Source: Owenia fusiformis (Eukaryota > Annelida > Polychaeta > Sabellida > Oweniidae). From it: DNA of 64,000 bases. The notes under the pieces were generated by a model, which saw only the letters and a list, made by a program, of their open reading frames with translations, had not been told where the DNA came from and did no database searches. This document shows positions 44,001 to 52,951 of this stretch, in pieces. Position numbers and translations under genes: made by a program. Where the stretch lies: NCBI GenBank assembly GCA_903813345.2, contig CAIIXF020000001.1, forward strand, positions 26,897,915-26,961,914, in the 5' to 3' direction. The stretch's first letter is position 1. Each line of letters opens with the position of its first letter.

Positions 44001-47000
44001 TTGTGCATTTCATGTATGATTTTAAGAAATAACACAAAAAAATAAAAACATGATTATCTGCATACATGTTGACAAAAACAAATACCCTCTGTGAAAAAAA
44101 GGTGCATGCATGGTCCTTTATCATTCATAACATTTTCAAAATTTTTTATTTATGATATTACTAAACTCTTGGAGGCGCATGGCATAAATATTGTGAATAA
44201 CTGGTGAAAATTTGAAAAAAATGATGAAAATTTGAAAAAGTTAGCAATGGTTAAATACATTGTCTCACAAACTCACTAATGTGACTTTTTTCATTAAATG
44301 ACGTCAAAAATTACAATTAGCTATTATACAGTATAGTTCATTTTCCTCTAAGCCTGGGATAGGTTTGAAATAAACATTGACACACTGACAGAAAATTGTG
44401 GAAGTGCTAAAATCCACCTAAAACATGATTTTTAGACAATTTTACGCCTCACATAGCAGTGAACTTAGGGATGGATCTCACCATTTTACTCAATAAACAT
44501 ATTTATATATCACATCTGACATAAATTTTGACATGGATATGCTAAGTATAGGATGTATAACATATTTATGGATCATTGAGAAAGATTAAGGGTTATAATT
44601 CTCTTACAATTTCCAGTTTTTGTAATATATGTCACCCCTCCCCCTAATTTTGAACTGAAAAGAGACGTCTGAATCTGAAGGTTATTACCTCAAATTCTAT
44701 CACAAAATAATCATAATTAATCGGACATTCATTATACAACGTATATTTGTCACAGTTTTATAGGATTTCAAATTTTTAAAATGGTGTATTCCTCTAAACG
44801 TCACTAACAATTTCATGTCTCAGAAGATCCCCTTCTTGACCACATTGCTGAGTATGGGATTTTTCTTTATGACGTCAATTTATGGTAAAAAGTCACACTC
44901 ACGATTTTGGGAGTTGTTATATTCGATCAATTCTAACTTTTTACAATATTACCGAAATTCTTTGAAATTTTCTCCATTTGGTCAAAGTATACACATATTA
45001 TACTTCTGAATGTTTGGTCGAAAAATAAAAAAGATATGATTGGTAAAAGACAATGCACCTTTTTTTCTTAACAGAGGGTACATAAATCTAAATCTTTTTG
45101 AAATATTACCAAAAAAGGGTAGCATGGCACCGCTCATTTTGAATTTCTCATGTAATAACACAGAGTAGCATTCACGTCTTGAAAGCCTAGATGATTTGAT
45201 ATTTGATCTGATATGGCATATATTGATGTGAAATAACAAGCCATAATGTTGGTTAAAATGCCAGATAATATTATTCAAAGTGTTTTTAAAAAATTTTGAA
45301 ACTGCCATTTGTTTGTTGATTTAACCAATCAGCGTCGTTTTCATCTCAATGCACATTTACATTGTAGACATATGTCATCTCTGAACCCTGGGGGTTTTCC
45401 CCCTCTTAGAAGATTGTCAATATAATGTTGTGACATAATTGACTGTGTTACCATAACAACCATAATTTAGCTTAACCATAACTTAATTATAATTTAGAAT
45501 AGGAATAAAACAATATACATGTTTGAAAAAAGTTATGAGGATTTATGGATATACATATACATGTACCTACATTATGTTATTGTGTTATTGTTTCAGAAAC
45601 CTGTCAAGGAGATGCCAGCATACAACTATATCTTAGAACAATTTCGAACACATCAAGTAACCAGTGAGAGAATATGTAAAGGCCATAATGATGTGCAACA
45701 CCTGGGACTTACTTACCTAAGCTATTTATCAAATGTTAGAAAAAATCAGGTACATATTTTGATTTTCATATAATACAAAGAAATACAATGCTATTACCAT
45801 CTAATAGCCTGACCAAATGTTTTATGGTCAGTCACAATATATGTAATAGAAGAACCTAAGTATAAAGCTCTTTTGAGTATGATACTACAATTGTTATACA
45901 TTTGTATAACATGTGACTATTGAAAATGTTGAAAATTATTGAGCATTTGCTATTTATTTGCTATTGAATTTATGAAATCTGGAGTGGAAATGTCGCCACC
46001 TCTTTTGTGTTTATGATTCTCAAAGAAATGACTTGTCACTTTGAAGTAGCAAAATCACTATATCATGTATGTTTAACTGTTTGTATGGATTCTGAATCAT
46101 CGATGTTATGTTTTATTACTAAAGTGTCATAGGTTGCAATCTTTACTATATACTTCACTACTCTTCTCTGTCTGTGTAGGTAAATAGTAGCTACATGTAT
46201 ATTTATTTCTACCATTTGAGTACAGTAAAACCTGTGTATAGTGAACATTTTTTTGCCGAGAAAAAATGTTCAATGTCTTACTGTTGGTAGGTGTTCACTA
46301 CAGCAATGATTTGTTATATAAACTAATATAGACTTATTTTAGACTGACTGTCATCTGAATGGATCATCCTTTAATTTTCAAATTTTAATCTCTTTATACA
46401 TTTTTGTTGTGTTATAATAATCTCATTGAGATGATCCTTGAAATAATGGAATCCTTGACACATTTGAGTCAGTTAAAGGACTTTATTGAATCAACTAAAG
46501 GATGTGATAGAGTCAATTAAGAGTGATCATTTTAATTTTAATTCAATCTGTTTTTCAAATTGATTGGAATGAGAAAAAGATTGATGCTGTATTTTCATAT
46601 ACTCGCGGGTGCAACATACCCGCACAGCATGTAATGAGCCTAATCATTAGTGTAAAAATTTCTCCAGGCGGGATGATATCAGAATTAGCGGGATGATATC
46701 GATATCAAACCTGATATCATCCCACTAATTCCAATATCATCCCTATCCCAAATATGTGATTCATCACTTGATGATGTATACCTGATATTGCCCTGACCAT
46801 GGTATATATCTTTTATATGACCATATTATTTTTGTCAAAATACCCAAAATGACATATGTATTCCAATACTCTTTGAAAAATGTTTCATTTTATTTTGCCT
46901 ATATAAAAGAGATTGAAGAAGATAAGATAAACTGTTCAGTAATATATAATTGTGTTTTAATAACCTTTTTTTGAATCATTGTAAAATAAATCCCCGTTCC

Positions 47001-47534
47001 AATTCCTGCCATTCTGGTAACGCCATGCAATGGATGCAATTCAAAGTGAGAGAGAGAGAGAGAGATCTATGAACATCAGAATGCGTCCACCCCATTAATT
47101 TGGCCAAATACATGCCATGAAACTGGCATAAGCTTAAGTACATCCCCCCTTTCTCTGGTAAATTATGACTATATTTTTCGGAGTAATGGGTTTCGGACAA
47201 CTAGGTTTCGGACAACTGGGGTGTACCCGCAAAAACATTAAGAGTACATGTAGATTGGAGTATTTTTTATTCATGTTATGAGCACCAGTCTTGTGTCCAA
47301 AATGTGGGACACAAATTGCTCTAGCAGGATGTATATTCTAATCATATGTCATAGATGATTCCCGGGAGATGAATCGACTTTCACCTCTTCACTTTGTTCA
47401 TATATTTTCCCTTTCAGGAGCTGACATCCCAGTACAAAGGCAAGGGTGAGAGAACAGTTGAAGAAAGTGCAAGATTAGTTGGACTGACCTCTGCAAAATC
47501 TTATGAAGCCCCAGAGGCACCTCCTGATAAATAG
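26051..47534 (+). CDS. FMC1: FMC1, mitochondrial ATP synthase assembly factor (3 exons)
   Basis: Exons 26051-26122, 45597-45749 and 47418-47534, all phase 0, give 113 residues, the same length as I recall for human FMC1. Diagnostic stretches: RILRRLIRELRHIS (LYR-like first helix), YNYILEQFRTHQVTSERIC, and GKGERTVEESARLVGL near the C-terminus. FMC1 acts in the mitochondrial matrix in assembly of the F1 part of complex V; in yeast it supports Atp12. The gene shares its promoter region with IGBP1. Intron 1 is ~19.5 kb, almost all of it transposons, while the coding region totals 342 bp. No lesion is seen in the exons or splice sites. Confidence 0.95.
26639..26842 (-). CDS. 67-aa single-pass membrane ORF in the 3' LTR
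   Basis: Begins MELDVPFFALVLVSVLFIV; one strongly hydrophobic segment (~residues 6-29, with Ile/Val/Leu and Cys) followed by a basic residue and a ~35-residue polar tail. Same strand as gag, ~120 bp upstream of the poly(A) signal, so it would be the last ORF of the element RNA. Another reading frame just upstream is open for ~40 codons. It could be the tail of an Env-like or accessory membrane protein, or chance. No database check was possible. Confidence 0.35.
   Translation of the reverse strand: MELDVPFFALVLVSVLFIVTCLIAIICIRVCMRTEGDSTNQEPQVTLAPRPALQSSLGFSLATVNFE
29674..29681 (-). promoter_or_regulatory. LTR TATA box (3' LTR copy)
   Basis: TATAAATA on the minus strand in a GC-richer context. 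The identical site in the 5' LTR lies at 36512-36519 and would drive the element; transcription would start near 36480. Confidence 0.6.
30263..30270 (-). other. Polypurine tract
   Basis: Minus-strand GGGAGGAG immediately before the TGTAAC start of the 3' LTR; this is the plus-strand primer position for reverse transcription. Confidence 0.75.
30624..33185 (-). CDS. Gag-protease polyprotein of the LTR element
   Basis: 853 aa from the ATG at 33185 (MEQETGLPPPPPLENKG); the frame is open a little further upstream across the primer site, but this ATG is the first sensible start. Domains: Pro-rich/acidic N-terminus; coiled segment (~200-260); retrotransposon Gag capsid-like region (~400-560, DGSTAWQDYRAYFEIIGDLN onward); CCHC zinc knuckle CFYCHKPGHRIAEC (~592); retropepsin with active site VDSGAAST (~663) and flap/C-terminal motif GILGTDYL. 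Gag packages element RNA; the protease matures it. No frameshift is seen. The ORF stops about 360 bp before the 3' LTR, leaving no room for RT. Gypsy-type affinity is inferred from the knuckle and protease. Confidence 0.93.
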   Translation of the reverse strand: MEQETGLPPPPPLENKGDSEREKTVFLKTDKMDIDNPGAGDETVRDPKYIDKKKGSPKWAFPYPGTRTDTSDSDTEKMGLPGQSSSGYWTGAAFTDAKTPFDPIPGARREPPRRQRFPLTSTLADRQFGGPGEEIRREPDSRIRECKLESKIELLSETMINQQKQMQRLAETVVESQQAQLHNINRIAQRVEVNRQEMQTQMKDFQQNIETSIVEKLQSSIQSEIGSMDHAHPFQSPPEPGFTPDILTVGSRKPWSLRRQERIYMKPSTQAINRNVDDIMSRPKPLEDKGGRVNVTYTTSKPCGMSRREVGKDLKPSLGSAANSEEDTAVVKGENTTEPNLNTELIRMCSKLCDKFGSENSGSSSKSRIKPDVYDGSTAWQDYRAYFEIIGDLNHWSEEDNRNFLATSLRGPAQEIVLEMEHGYTYDQLLLALEKRFGPGGKAEVYEAELVSRIRKPKETLQTLGQDIRRLTALAYPEMSRTAQDRLARRSFEQSILEEDIRRAIHSKECNTLDQAIEVALKEESYLESEKIRKGQKPKCSRVMAIEDKDENEKKLMALENKIETLMGKIMELMSKQNKPEPEMSRPAPKRMECFYCHKPGHRIAECFSRKYAEERAKEAQESHSQVATVEFLSHQGKDVKASKHTNKIVAHGTVCNTDVAFLVDSGAASTIINSEVYRKMPELKRPRLEPSNRVIIQAGGEPLSQKGVAHVRINIGGHVENLKVVVADIEFDGILGTDYLAAAGAILDYGQRKMSMRSGSSREAQVRVGGTYKSTSRRVALDLAGSHPSRGKRCSQRGKLSEFPGSLRDVGQNGPGTSSTRPIKVPLARVYRSQYSGPRQRCDTDYDWRNHC
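33222..33239 (-). other. tRNA-Leu-type primer-binding site
   Basis: Minus strand TGGTGGCAGCGGTGGGAT, one nucleotide after the 5' LTR end. It is the exact complement of the 3' end of animal tRNA-Leu (…ATCCCACCGCTGCCA plus CCA) as I recall it, over 18 nt. Confidence 0.85.
33241..37099 (-). repeat. 5' LTR (3.86 kb)
   Basis: Copy of 26403-30262 at a constant offset of 6838, until a one-base A-run difference near 37083. Carries the promoter-side TATAAATA (36512-36519), the same tandem repeats and the same membrane ORF (33477-33680). Confidence 0.92.
33477..33680 (-). CDS. 67-aa single-pass membrane ORF in the 5' LTR
   Basis: Identical to the 26639-26842 ORF. Here it lies in the leader of the predicted transcript, about 290 bp upstream of the gag start, so it would act as an upstream ORF if translated. 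Confidence 0.35.
   Translation of the reverse strand: MELDVPFFALVLVSVLFIVTCLIAIICIRVCMRTEGDSTNQEPQVTLAPRPALQSSLGFSLATVNFE
37155..37540. other. DIRS 2 region between left terminal repeat and recombinase
   Basis: Contains an irregular short tandem repeat at about 37318-37455 (CATCACTTCTTGTGAGAGTT, with CATCACTACTTGTGAG and CACCACTACTTGTGAG variants, some spaced by TAATGTGTGT). No ORF. It lies 3' of the recombinase in element orientation. Confidence 0.7.
37627..37739. repeat. Internal complementary region of DIRS element 2
   Basis: One half is the reverse complement of 26279-26342 (including CATGAAATTCCAATTTCATG, itself palindromic). The other half is the reverse complement of about 41780-41823. 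It proves that the two separated termini belong to the same element. Confidence 0.9.
37755..40367 (-). pseudogene. DIRS 2 RT / RNase H, run together with an internally deleted tyrosine recombinase
   Basis: An 870-aa open frame. RT: TIINLKPLNHFVEYHHFKME, VDLRDAFLTVPIAK, LPFGLGSSPRVF, catalytic YLDD (~255). RNase H begins at TTDSSLTGWGAV (~415) and includes RTDNMTAMSHLNKLGG. At the next codons a run of eight G (plus-strand C at 38891-38898) shifts the frame, and the true downstream RNase H/methyltransferase-like part continues in another frame (38740-38162). From ~690 the frame reads the recombinase: SSWKKWESWCSERGYSPLQS, then KPPKPRYVVS, HSTRAAST (HxxR) and FYKKDV (Tyr). The middle of the recombinase, including the catalytic Arg box, is absent; compared with the recombinase of the element at 5559-11069 roughly 120-130 residues are missing. 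Non-functional as recombinase. Confidence 0.88.
38162..38740 (-). pseudogene. DIRS 2 post-RNase H (methyltransferase-like) segment, displaced frame
   Basis: A 192-aa frame with the DIRS-conserved block VDLFASRMNAQLNAYISWKK, then YCFPPFCLIGRLLEKVK and IAPIWQNQPWYPML, corresponding to the block at 9160-9410 in the first element. It should be contiguous with the RT/RNase H frame and is separated from it by the G-run shift near 38895. Confidence 0.75.
38863..41538 (-). CDS. DIRS 2 Gag-like protein in a long overlapping frame
   Basis: Starts at ATG 41538 (MSNKQTSLPSTSRKEGESNR); an in-frame ATG at 41568 exists. The N-terminal ~440 residues are the real Gag-like protein: Ser/Asp/Glu-rich with a serine run (~140-155), a helical middle (SDVMGPLGALWKLSHSTEKL region) and an Arg/Gly-rich tail (SQRGGSQRGVTPRGNSRGG). 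The frame then stays open for another ~1.5 kb over the RT region in a different frame and ends at 38863. That second part is probably not a separate protein domain. Confidence 0.6.
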   Translation of the reverse strand: MSNKQTSLPSTSRKEGESNRDNDVEKEVSQEDNEILSGETDISEKTDRANRHSDDTSSRANRQDRHSHPTTGKRNSDHFTMSSGNRTPLKESDSDSSDESQRPKRHKGNSTRTKDRSFNTSSSESTDSSSDSSSDSSSSDSSAYKSRTGKHSKHKKRAKVSSKKKSSLFDPFHELKSRQWSLSHEHEQYLKKYWQEDLLNQDDVDNMLLKSPKPDSKFIVPPKIGKHLDKMSNKNHKKTDNNLKTVQHKLSDVMGPLGALWKLSHSTEKLERNILRNLIDQAILLLGQSFKMLTFYRRLEILVPIFGFQKNQAKTFLKENKKELNKCKKSLMNRELYKSLKKESSEKQEMDKIKKSFSRSFNKPFLQGPSTASSRGAKYDRSSQRGGSQRGVTPRGNSRGGARGNKSSRGGKSRYVKNKLSSNKTRSVMPDEPKPNRRGKSVCVESRLHSSQGQHPNRRQTQMVCSKLGESILRSEHFKYSQGIHARVYALLAKLQCNGTSRNVKRDKKTFGNKNVNRNNKPIKRSISIPSLPKNEKRRVKKNNHKPQTSQPFCRIPSLQDGEHVNAQTYGRTKRFHDQGRLEGCVLDGSNCETTSEIPPISMGKHNLSNENTPVRPGVQSKGIHQNSQSAHVNHEKTGVQVHYLSRRSNNSKQTPQSTQKPSSNSNLPTSESRVLDKLGKINSNAHTNNRIPRLHHQFPESNTQSTNRKIIENQNEMQGTLSSERSHTLRGGPNDRQTFFNSFGNITSSPPLQTPTVSENTGSEEVKTIILCNSPPYFRSQTRTDMVDNPIRSLEWEGDKTKRTRSNDNNRQFPNRVGGRLKGGDYTGPLEPSRENMPHKFSGTQSNTFRNSVIHKESLQHSYPNQNRQHDSNEPFEQTGGGPDQKPLSN
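41824..45596 (+). other. Rest of FMC1 intron 1
   Basis: AT-rich sequence with a 372-bp foldback element at 41957-42328 and a small hairpin at about 43575-43670 (arms containing ACAAATTGCTTGGAGATT and AATCTCCACGCAATTTGT). The short ORFs show no recognisable domain. No coding exon was recognised. Confidence 0.6.
41957..42328. mobile_element. Foldback MITE, ~372 bp
   Basis: Arms of ~123 bp at 41957-42079 and 42207-42328 are inverted copies (AGAGTCCATTTCACTGCTT at the tip; GGGAGACCATTGTGCA and CATGAATGACATTTGTATAT further in) with few mismatches around a ~125-bp loop. No ORF. Confidence 0.85.
46226..46320. repeat. Dispersed repeat with GTGTTCACTACA motif, copy 1
   Basis: CAGTAAAACCTGTGTATAGT, then GGTAGGTGTTCACTACAG. 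The same order of motifs recurs at 49567-49640, so this is a dispersed repeat family. Confidence 0.6.
46655..46745. repeat. Palindromic GGGATGATATC repeat
   Basis: GGGATGATATCAGAATTAG and GGGATGATATCGATATC are followed by their inverted counterparts GATATCATCCCACTAATT and ATATCATCCC. It lies in FMC1 intron 2. A short GA microsatellite lies nearby at 47049-47065. Confidence 0.6.
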
Positions 47535-48229
47535 GCATGCTTGAAACAACTATAAATATTATTTATTTTAATGAGTCAGTACTGTGAATCACATTATGCC
47601 CCATCACTTGTCATCACCTGGAATAGCTATGATAGAAGATTTCAAAGATAGAAGAATCTGTAAATTAAACATTTATTGAATCATGTTGTTTACCAGTGTG
47701 ACTTCCAACCTTAAGAAGTTACGCTGTAAATGCAATATTGCCAGACATATCAGAGTGATTATATTTTGAAAAATCCTACACCCATTAATGATTTCAAAAT
47801 AACACTAAAAGAGGACTGAGACTTTGATACTGCTTTGAATATGTTTGTACTCATTGCTGCCATAAGTAAAATTTCATCTTTGTTTGCCAAAGAAAACCAT
47901 GGTGAGGCAGTAAATTCTACATTAAAAGAAAATTTTGAAGATGATCCTCAAATATTGTGATGTATATTGTGTCCAAATTCTAAGGTTTTCACTTTTGGGG
48001 AATTTGAAATCTTGAGTAAACTATAGAATTATAATTTTGTGATTGTTCAAATTCCAAAGGTGATCACTTTAAATGGGTGCTCATATAAGTTTACAGTTTT
48101 TCCTGTATTACAAATTATACTGCTGGTATGCTGTATGTAGATAGATCCCTGATATGTTTGTTAAACTATTGCATTCTAAAGGCCTCACTGGTAGAGTGTG
48201 GTGCCATTGTATTGCAGCTTTTGAGAAGG

Positions 48230-48235
48230 AATAAA
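48230..48235 (+). terminator. FMC1: Candidate FMC1 poly(A) signal
   Basis: AATAAA about 700 bp after the FMC1 stop at 47534, followed by a T-rich stretch. Confidence 0.45.
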
Positions 48236-49004
48236 TGTTAATGATTTAATTATAGTTCATGCTTTCCTCTGTTAATATATATTATAATATACTTCATGCC
48301 ATTTTAGCCAATGGAAAAGTTTTCTCATTTTTATTTAACATTTTCAATATTTTTCAAGGGGTCCAAACTTTCCCCTCTTGGTGCCAACTGCCAAGGAGGT
48401 ATTTTCAACAAGCAAATACATGCATATCTAGGTCCTAAGTAATGAAGACCAGGAAGTAATAGTTATCAGTGCAATTGTCACAGTAATGTGTCATCCATAA
48501 TTTATTTTTTTATATGGTGACATCATACGATATTCTGTTATGAAAAAAAGTCCAAAAGCTTAGAAGTGAATAATCTGTAACAATAATTTACTATATAAAA
48601 AAATAATGATGGAAAAGTACTGAATGTGAAGTGTACAGTCAATTATTGTATTTGTGATATTTACAGTTAAATAACAAAATGAGATTTGGGCTTAAAAATA
48701 ATTTCCAAAATAGATAACACTACTTTTGCATCATCTTTTTGTTTTTTGTCAGTTTTGAGTGGTAAGATGCAATAGGAACAGTTGGATATTAACTCTCTAT
48801 TGATGGATTGTTATGATTGAAATAATGAATTTTCAAATGAACCCACATTTTAATAAATGGTTTACAAATCATTAGTTGTTCAGGGACATGCTAAACATAG
48901 TATTCATTTAGCAATTCAATAGTAACATCTGCATTCAATATCAACAGATTCAACACAAGGTTGTTTCACAGCAACCTGACTCACCTCTGAAGCAAGTCGA
49001 GGAA

Positions 49005-49380
49005 AAGGAAGACATGTTTTATAAAAAAATGATTGTAAATGTTGAAACAAGTTGTTGGAGTGTATTTGGAAGTACTTAAAGTAAAATTGATTGTATATGC
49101 TATTGAGTAAACTAGGATAGTGCTTGTGTACTAGATTCTCGCAATAACTCTATAGTTTTAAAGGGAGGACATATTTCATAAAAAGATGATTGTAAATGTT
49201 GAAACAAGTTGTTGGGAGTGTATTTGGAAGTACTAAGAGTAAAATTGATTGTATATGCTGTTGAGTAAACTAGGACAGTACTTGTGTAATGTGTACTAGA
49301 TTCTCTTTTAAAGGGAGGACATATTTCATAAAAAGATGATTGCAAATGTTGAAACAAGTTGCAGGAGATATATGGAAGTC
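49005..49380. repeat. ~155-bp tandem repeat, about 2.5 copies
   Basis: The unit contains GAAAAGATGATTGTAAATG-like and GTTGAAACAAGTTGTTGG followed by GTGTATTTGGAAGTACT and TTGAGTAAACTAGGA. Copies start near 49005, 49160 and 49315; the last is partial. Short minus-strand ORFs here are by-products. Confidence 0.8.
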
Positions 49381-49566
49381 TAAATATATGTCTGAGTATT
49401 TAAACTTTCTTGAGATAGAAGTATTGTAACAAAAGTTGATTTGTGTTGAAAAAGCACAAAACAATATTTAAAGTATATAAAAGTTTATTTTCATTCAATA
49501 TTTGTAAAAATCAATTTAAGTTAAACAATTAACACTGCAAATGCATGTCATTATAAGCATTTATAT

Positions 49567-49720
49567 ACAGTGAAACCTGTATATAGTGAACACTTATTTG
49601 TTCACTGTAGGTAGGTGTTCACTACAGAGAGAATTTTATAAATTAGTCAATGTAGAATGTCTCTTCAAGTGTCCACTTGACACAGGTGTTCACTAGATAG
49701 AGGTGTTCACCTGGACAGAT
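49567..49720. repeat. Dispersed repeat with GTGTTCACTACA motif, copy 2
   Basis: CAGTGAAACCTGTATATAGT, GGTAGGTGTTCACTACAG and further AGGTGTTCACTAGATAGAGG. Related to 46226-46320. Confidence 0.6.
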
Positions 49721-50915
49721 TTTAGTGTATTTCTGTTATAAGTGACTTTCAAAAATCTCTGAAATGTTGTTACTAATATATAATAATTATAATGATGATA
49801 TCTGGCTTATCCCTATCGCTTTCTAACACATCAAATCTGTACATATATTATGTAATACTTGCAAGTTCCCTAAAAAATAAAATTTAGTATGAACCTCTAC
49901 ACATAAAGAATTTTAATCATCTTTCTCATTTTTTGCTTCTCATGGTATCTAGTTTCACAGAAAATATGATTATATTATTAATTATTGACCAATATGGTCT
50001 ACAGTTAAGTATATACACTATACAGTAAAAACTATCAAACTAGTATCAAAACTATGTAAACAAATAAGTGAATTCAGTTTCACTAAAATACACATTTCCT
50101 CATTGTGTACCAACATGGTACATATTATACACTTATAAATTGTGAATTAGGCTCTCAGTCTAAAACCAAATAGAATATATCTAATATAGAAACTTATTTT
50201 TATGTGAAACTAAATAAATTTATAGTTGCGCTACCTGGACAAGATAAATGATAAAAAGTTCAGATTTTAATAACATCCTTGTTAATATTTTTTGATATTT
50301 CCTCAAAAAACTTTGCCAAAACTGAAGCTCTTATCTCTATTGGTCTTCAAAAAGGACCAGGAAGGAAATAATTTTTTATATCAATAGAATAATCGATTTG
50401 GTTTCAACTAAGTTAAAGTGTCATTAATATGACAAAACTGTATACAATGCAATATGCAATACAATGTGTTTAAAATATATATGTGTCAATTAGATTTCAC
50501 ATAATAATACAATACAAAATGACAATGCCTTCAAAAGTAATTCAATCCCTTACTCAGCTCAGTTATACTTTTTTGATGCATTCCATCCGGGCATTGTTTT
50601 TAATAAATTATGTAAAAAGTTATTTACAAATAAGTTACTTAAATTCTAAAATATGTACACACTATATAAATAGATCCTAAATACCAGACCCATTGTTGAA
50701 AATATTATGCATTTTCATATTTATCACAGTTTTAGTTTGTGGCATTAGTGACATTAGAAACTGTCTATTGCCAAATTACTTCCTGCGAAAGCTATGTTGA
50801 TTTTGATATAATTTCAAAATCTAACATGGCTCTCGAAGTCAGTAAATGTTATTTTCATAGCATGGAAAACTAAAGTAGTTAGAAATGTATTAATGCTGAT
50901 ATTTTATAGATGTTT

Positions 50916-51715
50916 TTATCCAACCACTGTCCCTTTGATTTTGCTAACTTTATCAGCTACACACGTACATCCAACAGCGATACGCTCCCAGTCTGGTATG
51001 TATTTGTAGAAGCCATCTTCACCGCATTCTCCTGCTTGTTTACGGAGAACTCTGACATTGTAGTAAACTGGTCTGCATCCAAACCCATATTCTTTTCCAT
51101 AGCACCCATCCTTGCAGTTGCAAGAGGCCTGGACCATTGTGCTTGGAAAGCGGTTCTTGTCGTAGTTATAGACATAACTATGGATGGAGAAAAGGAAAAC
51201 ATTAACATGATTAAAGACATTTGTAAGAAAAAAAGTTATTGTGTTTAAATCAAGTTTTGCAGGCTAAAGTCAAAATCTTTAATGGTTGATAGCATTCTAA
51301 CTTTAACTTACTTTAAAATTTGGAACAAAACTGAAAGATCGTACATGGTATTTTAAAATGATACGTACCTCCAAGGGCAAATCGATCGTTTCATGATGAA
51401 ACGAGATGTCGTGTTAATTTTACATTCAGTGTCTCCAAATATATGACGCCCATTGTGATCCTCTCCTTTGGTTTCCAAATATGTCCGGGAGCGGTTCGCC
51501 CAATGAGCATGCAGTATTCTCGTTAAAGGTGGCAACATTGCAACATTTTCTGAGTAATCGCTATTTCTTCGTGCCCGTTGTAGCACTCTGGAAAGATTCT
51601 GTGGTTCGTTGCATTCTGAACCGTACACATTCTTGTTGTTTAAGACGGTAATTGCATACGTTATGAAGAACAACAAAATTACTTTGTTGAACATGGTTGT
51701 CATGTGCGTGTCCAT
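50916..51715 (-). CDS. IL17-like: Interleukin-17-like secreted cytokine (2 exons)
   Basis: Exons 51715-51369 and 51177-50916 (donor GTACGT, acceptor CCATAG, phase 2) give 202 residues. N-terminal hydrophobic signal (FNKVILLFFITYAITVL), then the IL-17 cystine-knot signature across the splice: ICPW at the exon end, Y.YNYDKNRFPSTM, ASCNCKDGC, GCRPVYYNVRVLRK, and the terminal VGCTCVADK. The paired CPW...D.NR.P...A.C.C and PVYY...VL...GCTCV blocks define the IL-17 family. IL-17s are secreted dimers acting through IL17R/SEFIR receptors; invertebrates often have many, with gut and immune roles. A good acceptor (TTACTTTCAG) directly precedes the first ATG, so an upstream non-coding or short exon is likely. 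Another Met five codons in would also suit the signal peptide. Confidence 0.93.
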
Positions 51716-52072
51716 CTGAAAGTAATTATCAGGAATTAGTGAGACGAATCGATGGAAATTGGGAAGTGGGGAAGTGCCGTCAGTCTTTCAAATTGGGAAG
51801 TGCGGTCAGTATTTCAAATCTGAGTAATCTCTATTTTCATTGAAAACCCCTGCGCTAATTTTTAAATCTAATTGATTCATTTCAATGTATAGTTTTTCAA
51901 GGAAAAGAAAATTTGTTTCGTATGACTTTATAATTTCAAATCATAGTAAAAATACGGGTGAGACAAGTAGAACTTTTTGTAAACATAGTAAAAATACGGG
52001 TGAGACAAGTAGAAATTTTTGTAAACAATTTCAAAAATATGACAAAGATCTAATTGAAAAAAGGAGCACGTA
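51716..52072. other. 5' flank or first intron of the IL-17-like gene
   Basis: Contains two copies of a ~45-bp direct repeat at about 51938-52027 (CATAGTAAAAATACGGGTGA and ACAAGTAGAA, then TTTTTGTAAAC). No coding signal. A candidate upstream exon of the IL-17-like gene lies further out, at about 53231-53450 or 52590-52625 on the minus strand. Confidence 0.5.
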
Positions 52073-52585
52073 GGTTATCGCAAACAATTTCAGACCACGA
52101 TTCTAACTTAAATTATGAATATTTTCTGATTATGAACGCGGGTGTATCTTTTAGACCCATTGATTATCTTTAAGAAAAGTATAATGATAATTACGTTAAT
52201 CAGACTGAGTGATATTAAAGGGGCAATGAACCAACAACATACTTTTTTCAAAAATGTTGAACTAATTTTCAACAAAAATGCAACATTTTATTATATTGTT
52301 GAATGCGTAACCACTTTAAGATATGTTCTTTTCCCTAAAGGAAAAGTGGATTCCTCCAGGGACTTTAAAGATACATGATTGCATTTTTGTGAAAATGAGG
52401 TCAACATCTTTGAAGAGGTGTGTTGATGCTATCTAAATATCTACGAGTCCGATTGACTTTATTAAAATAATCATTGTATATAATTTTCTTTGAGACAATA
52501 CATGGATCTAAAAGATATAATGTCTTCATGGTCAGAAAATAGTCATAATCCAAGATATAACCATCTGAAATTGTTTGCGATAACT
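52073..52585. mobile_element. 513-bp TA-flanked MITE
   Basis: The ends GGTTATCGCAAACAATTTCA and its inverted counterpart TGAAATTGTTTGCGATAACT are flanked by TA (52071-52072, 52586-52587). Inversion continues imperfectly for ~120 bp on each side. The TA target suggests a Tc1/mariner-superfamily derivative. A related, more decayed copy is at 15954-16253. No transposase. Confidence 0.85.
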
Positions 52586-52871
52586 TACCTGAACCTTTGT
52601 ACATGTTCTTCCCCATAGTCATCTCTGTACTAAACGACTATCTGTTGTCAGGTTGCATGATATTAATTATTAGGAATATAATGACTATGAGAAATTATAT
52701 AAATTGTAGGAAATTAATAATTTTACATACTAATCCACAACGAAATCAAATGTGCAATTATTGAAAAGTATAAAACTTTCATTATAATATTTCTATTTCT
52801 ATTTTAGATTTCATTTATTATTTTACAATTAAGCCATTATTTTTCTTTAAAACTCAATGTACGTCGCCTGT

Positions 52872-52951
52872 TAGCCTTGCCCAAGTCGGTATTTTTTTAC
52901 TAATCTGATTTGAAATCAAGATAGTAAAAGAGACCGACTTGGGCAAGGCTA
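52872..52951. mobile_element. 80-bp MITE with perfect TIRs and 9-bp target duplication
   Basis: 19-bp perfect terminal inverted repeats (TAGCCTTGCCCAAGTCGGT) are flanked by the direct repeat GTCGCCTGT at 52863-52871 and 52952-52960. A 9-bp duplication is characteristic of Mutator-like (MULE) transposition. The interior is only ~42 bp. Confidence 0.93.

Larger units (their letters stand above)
48236..50915. other. Intergenic sequence between FMC1 and the IL-17-like gene
   Basis: AT-rich. Holds a tandem repeat at about 49005-49380 and a dispersed repeat copy at 49567-49720. No conserved coding signal on either strand. Confidence 0.6.

Noticed and set aside
52588-52625. Minus-strand ATGACTATGGGGAAG with a GTAAGT donor as the first IL-17-like coding exon
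   Set aside because: Its phase does not join in frame to the exon at 51715, and the donor is at the MITE border. At most it could be a non-coding leader.
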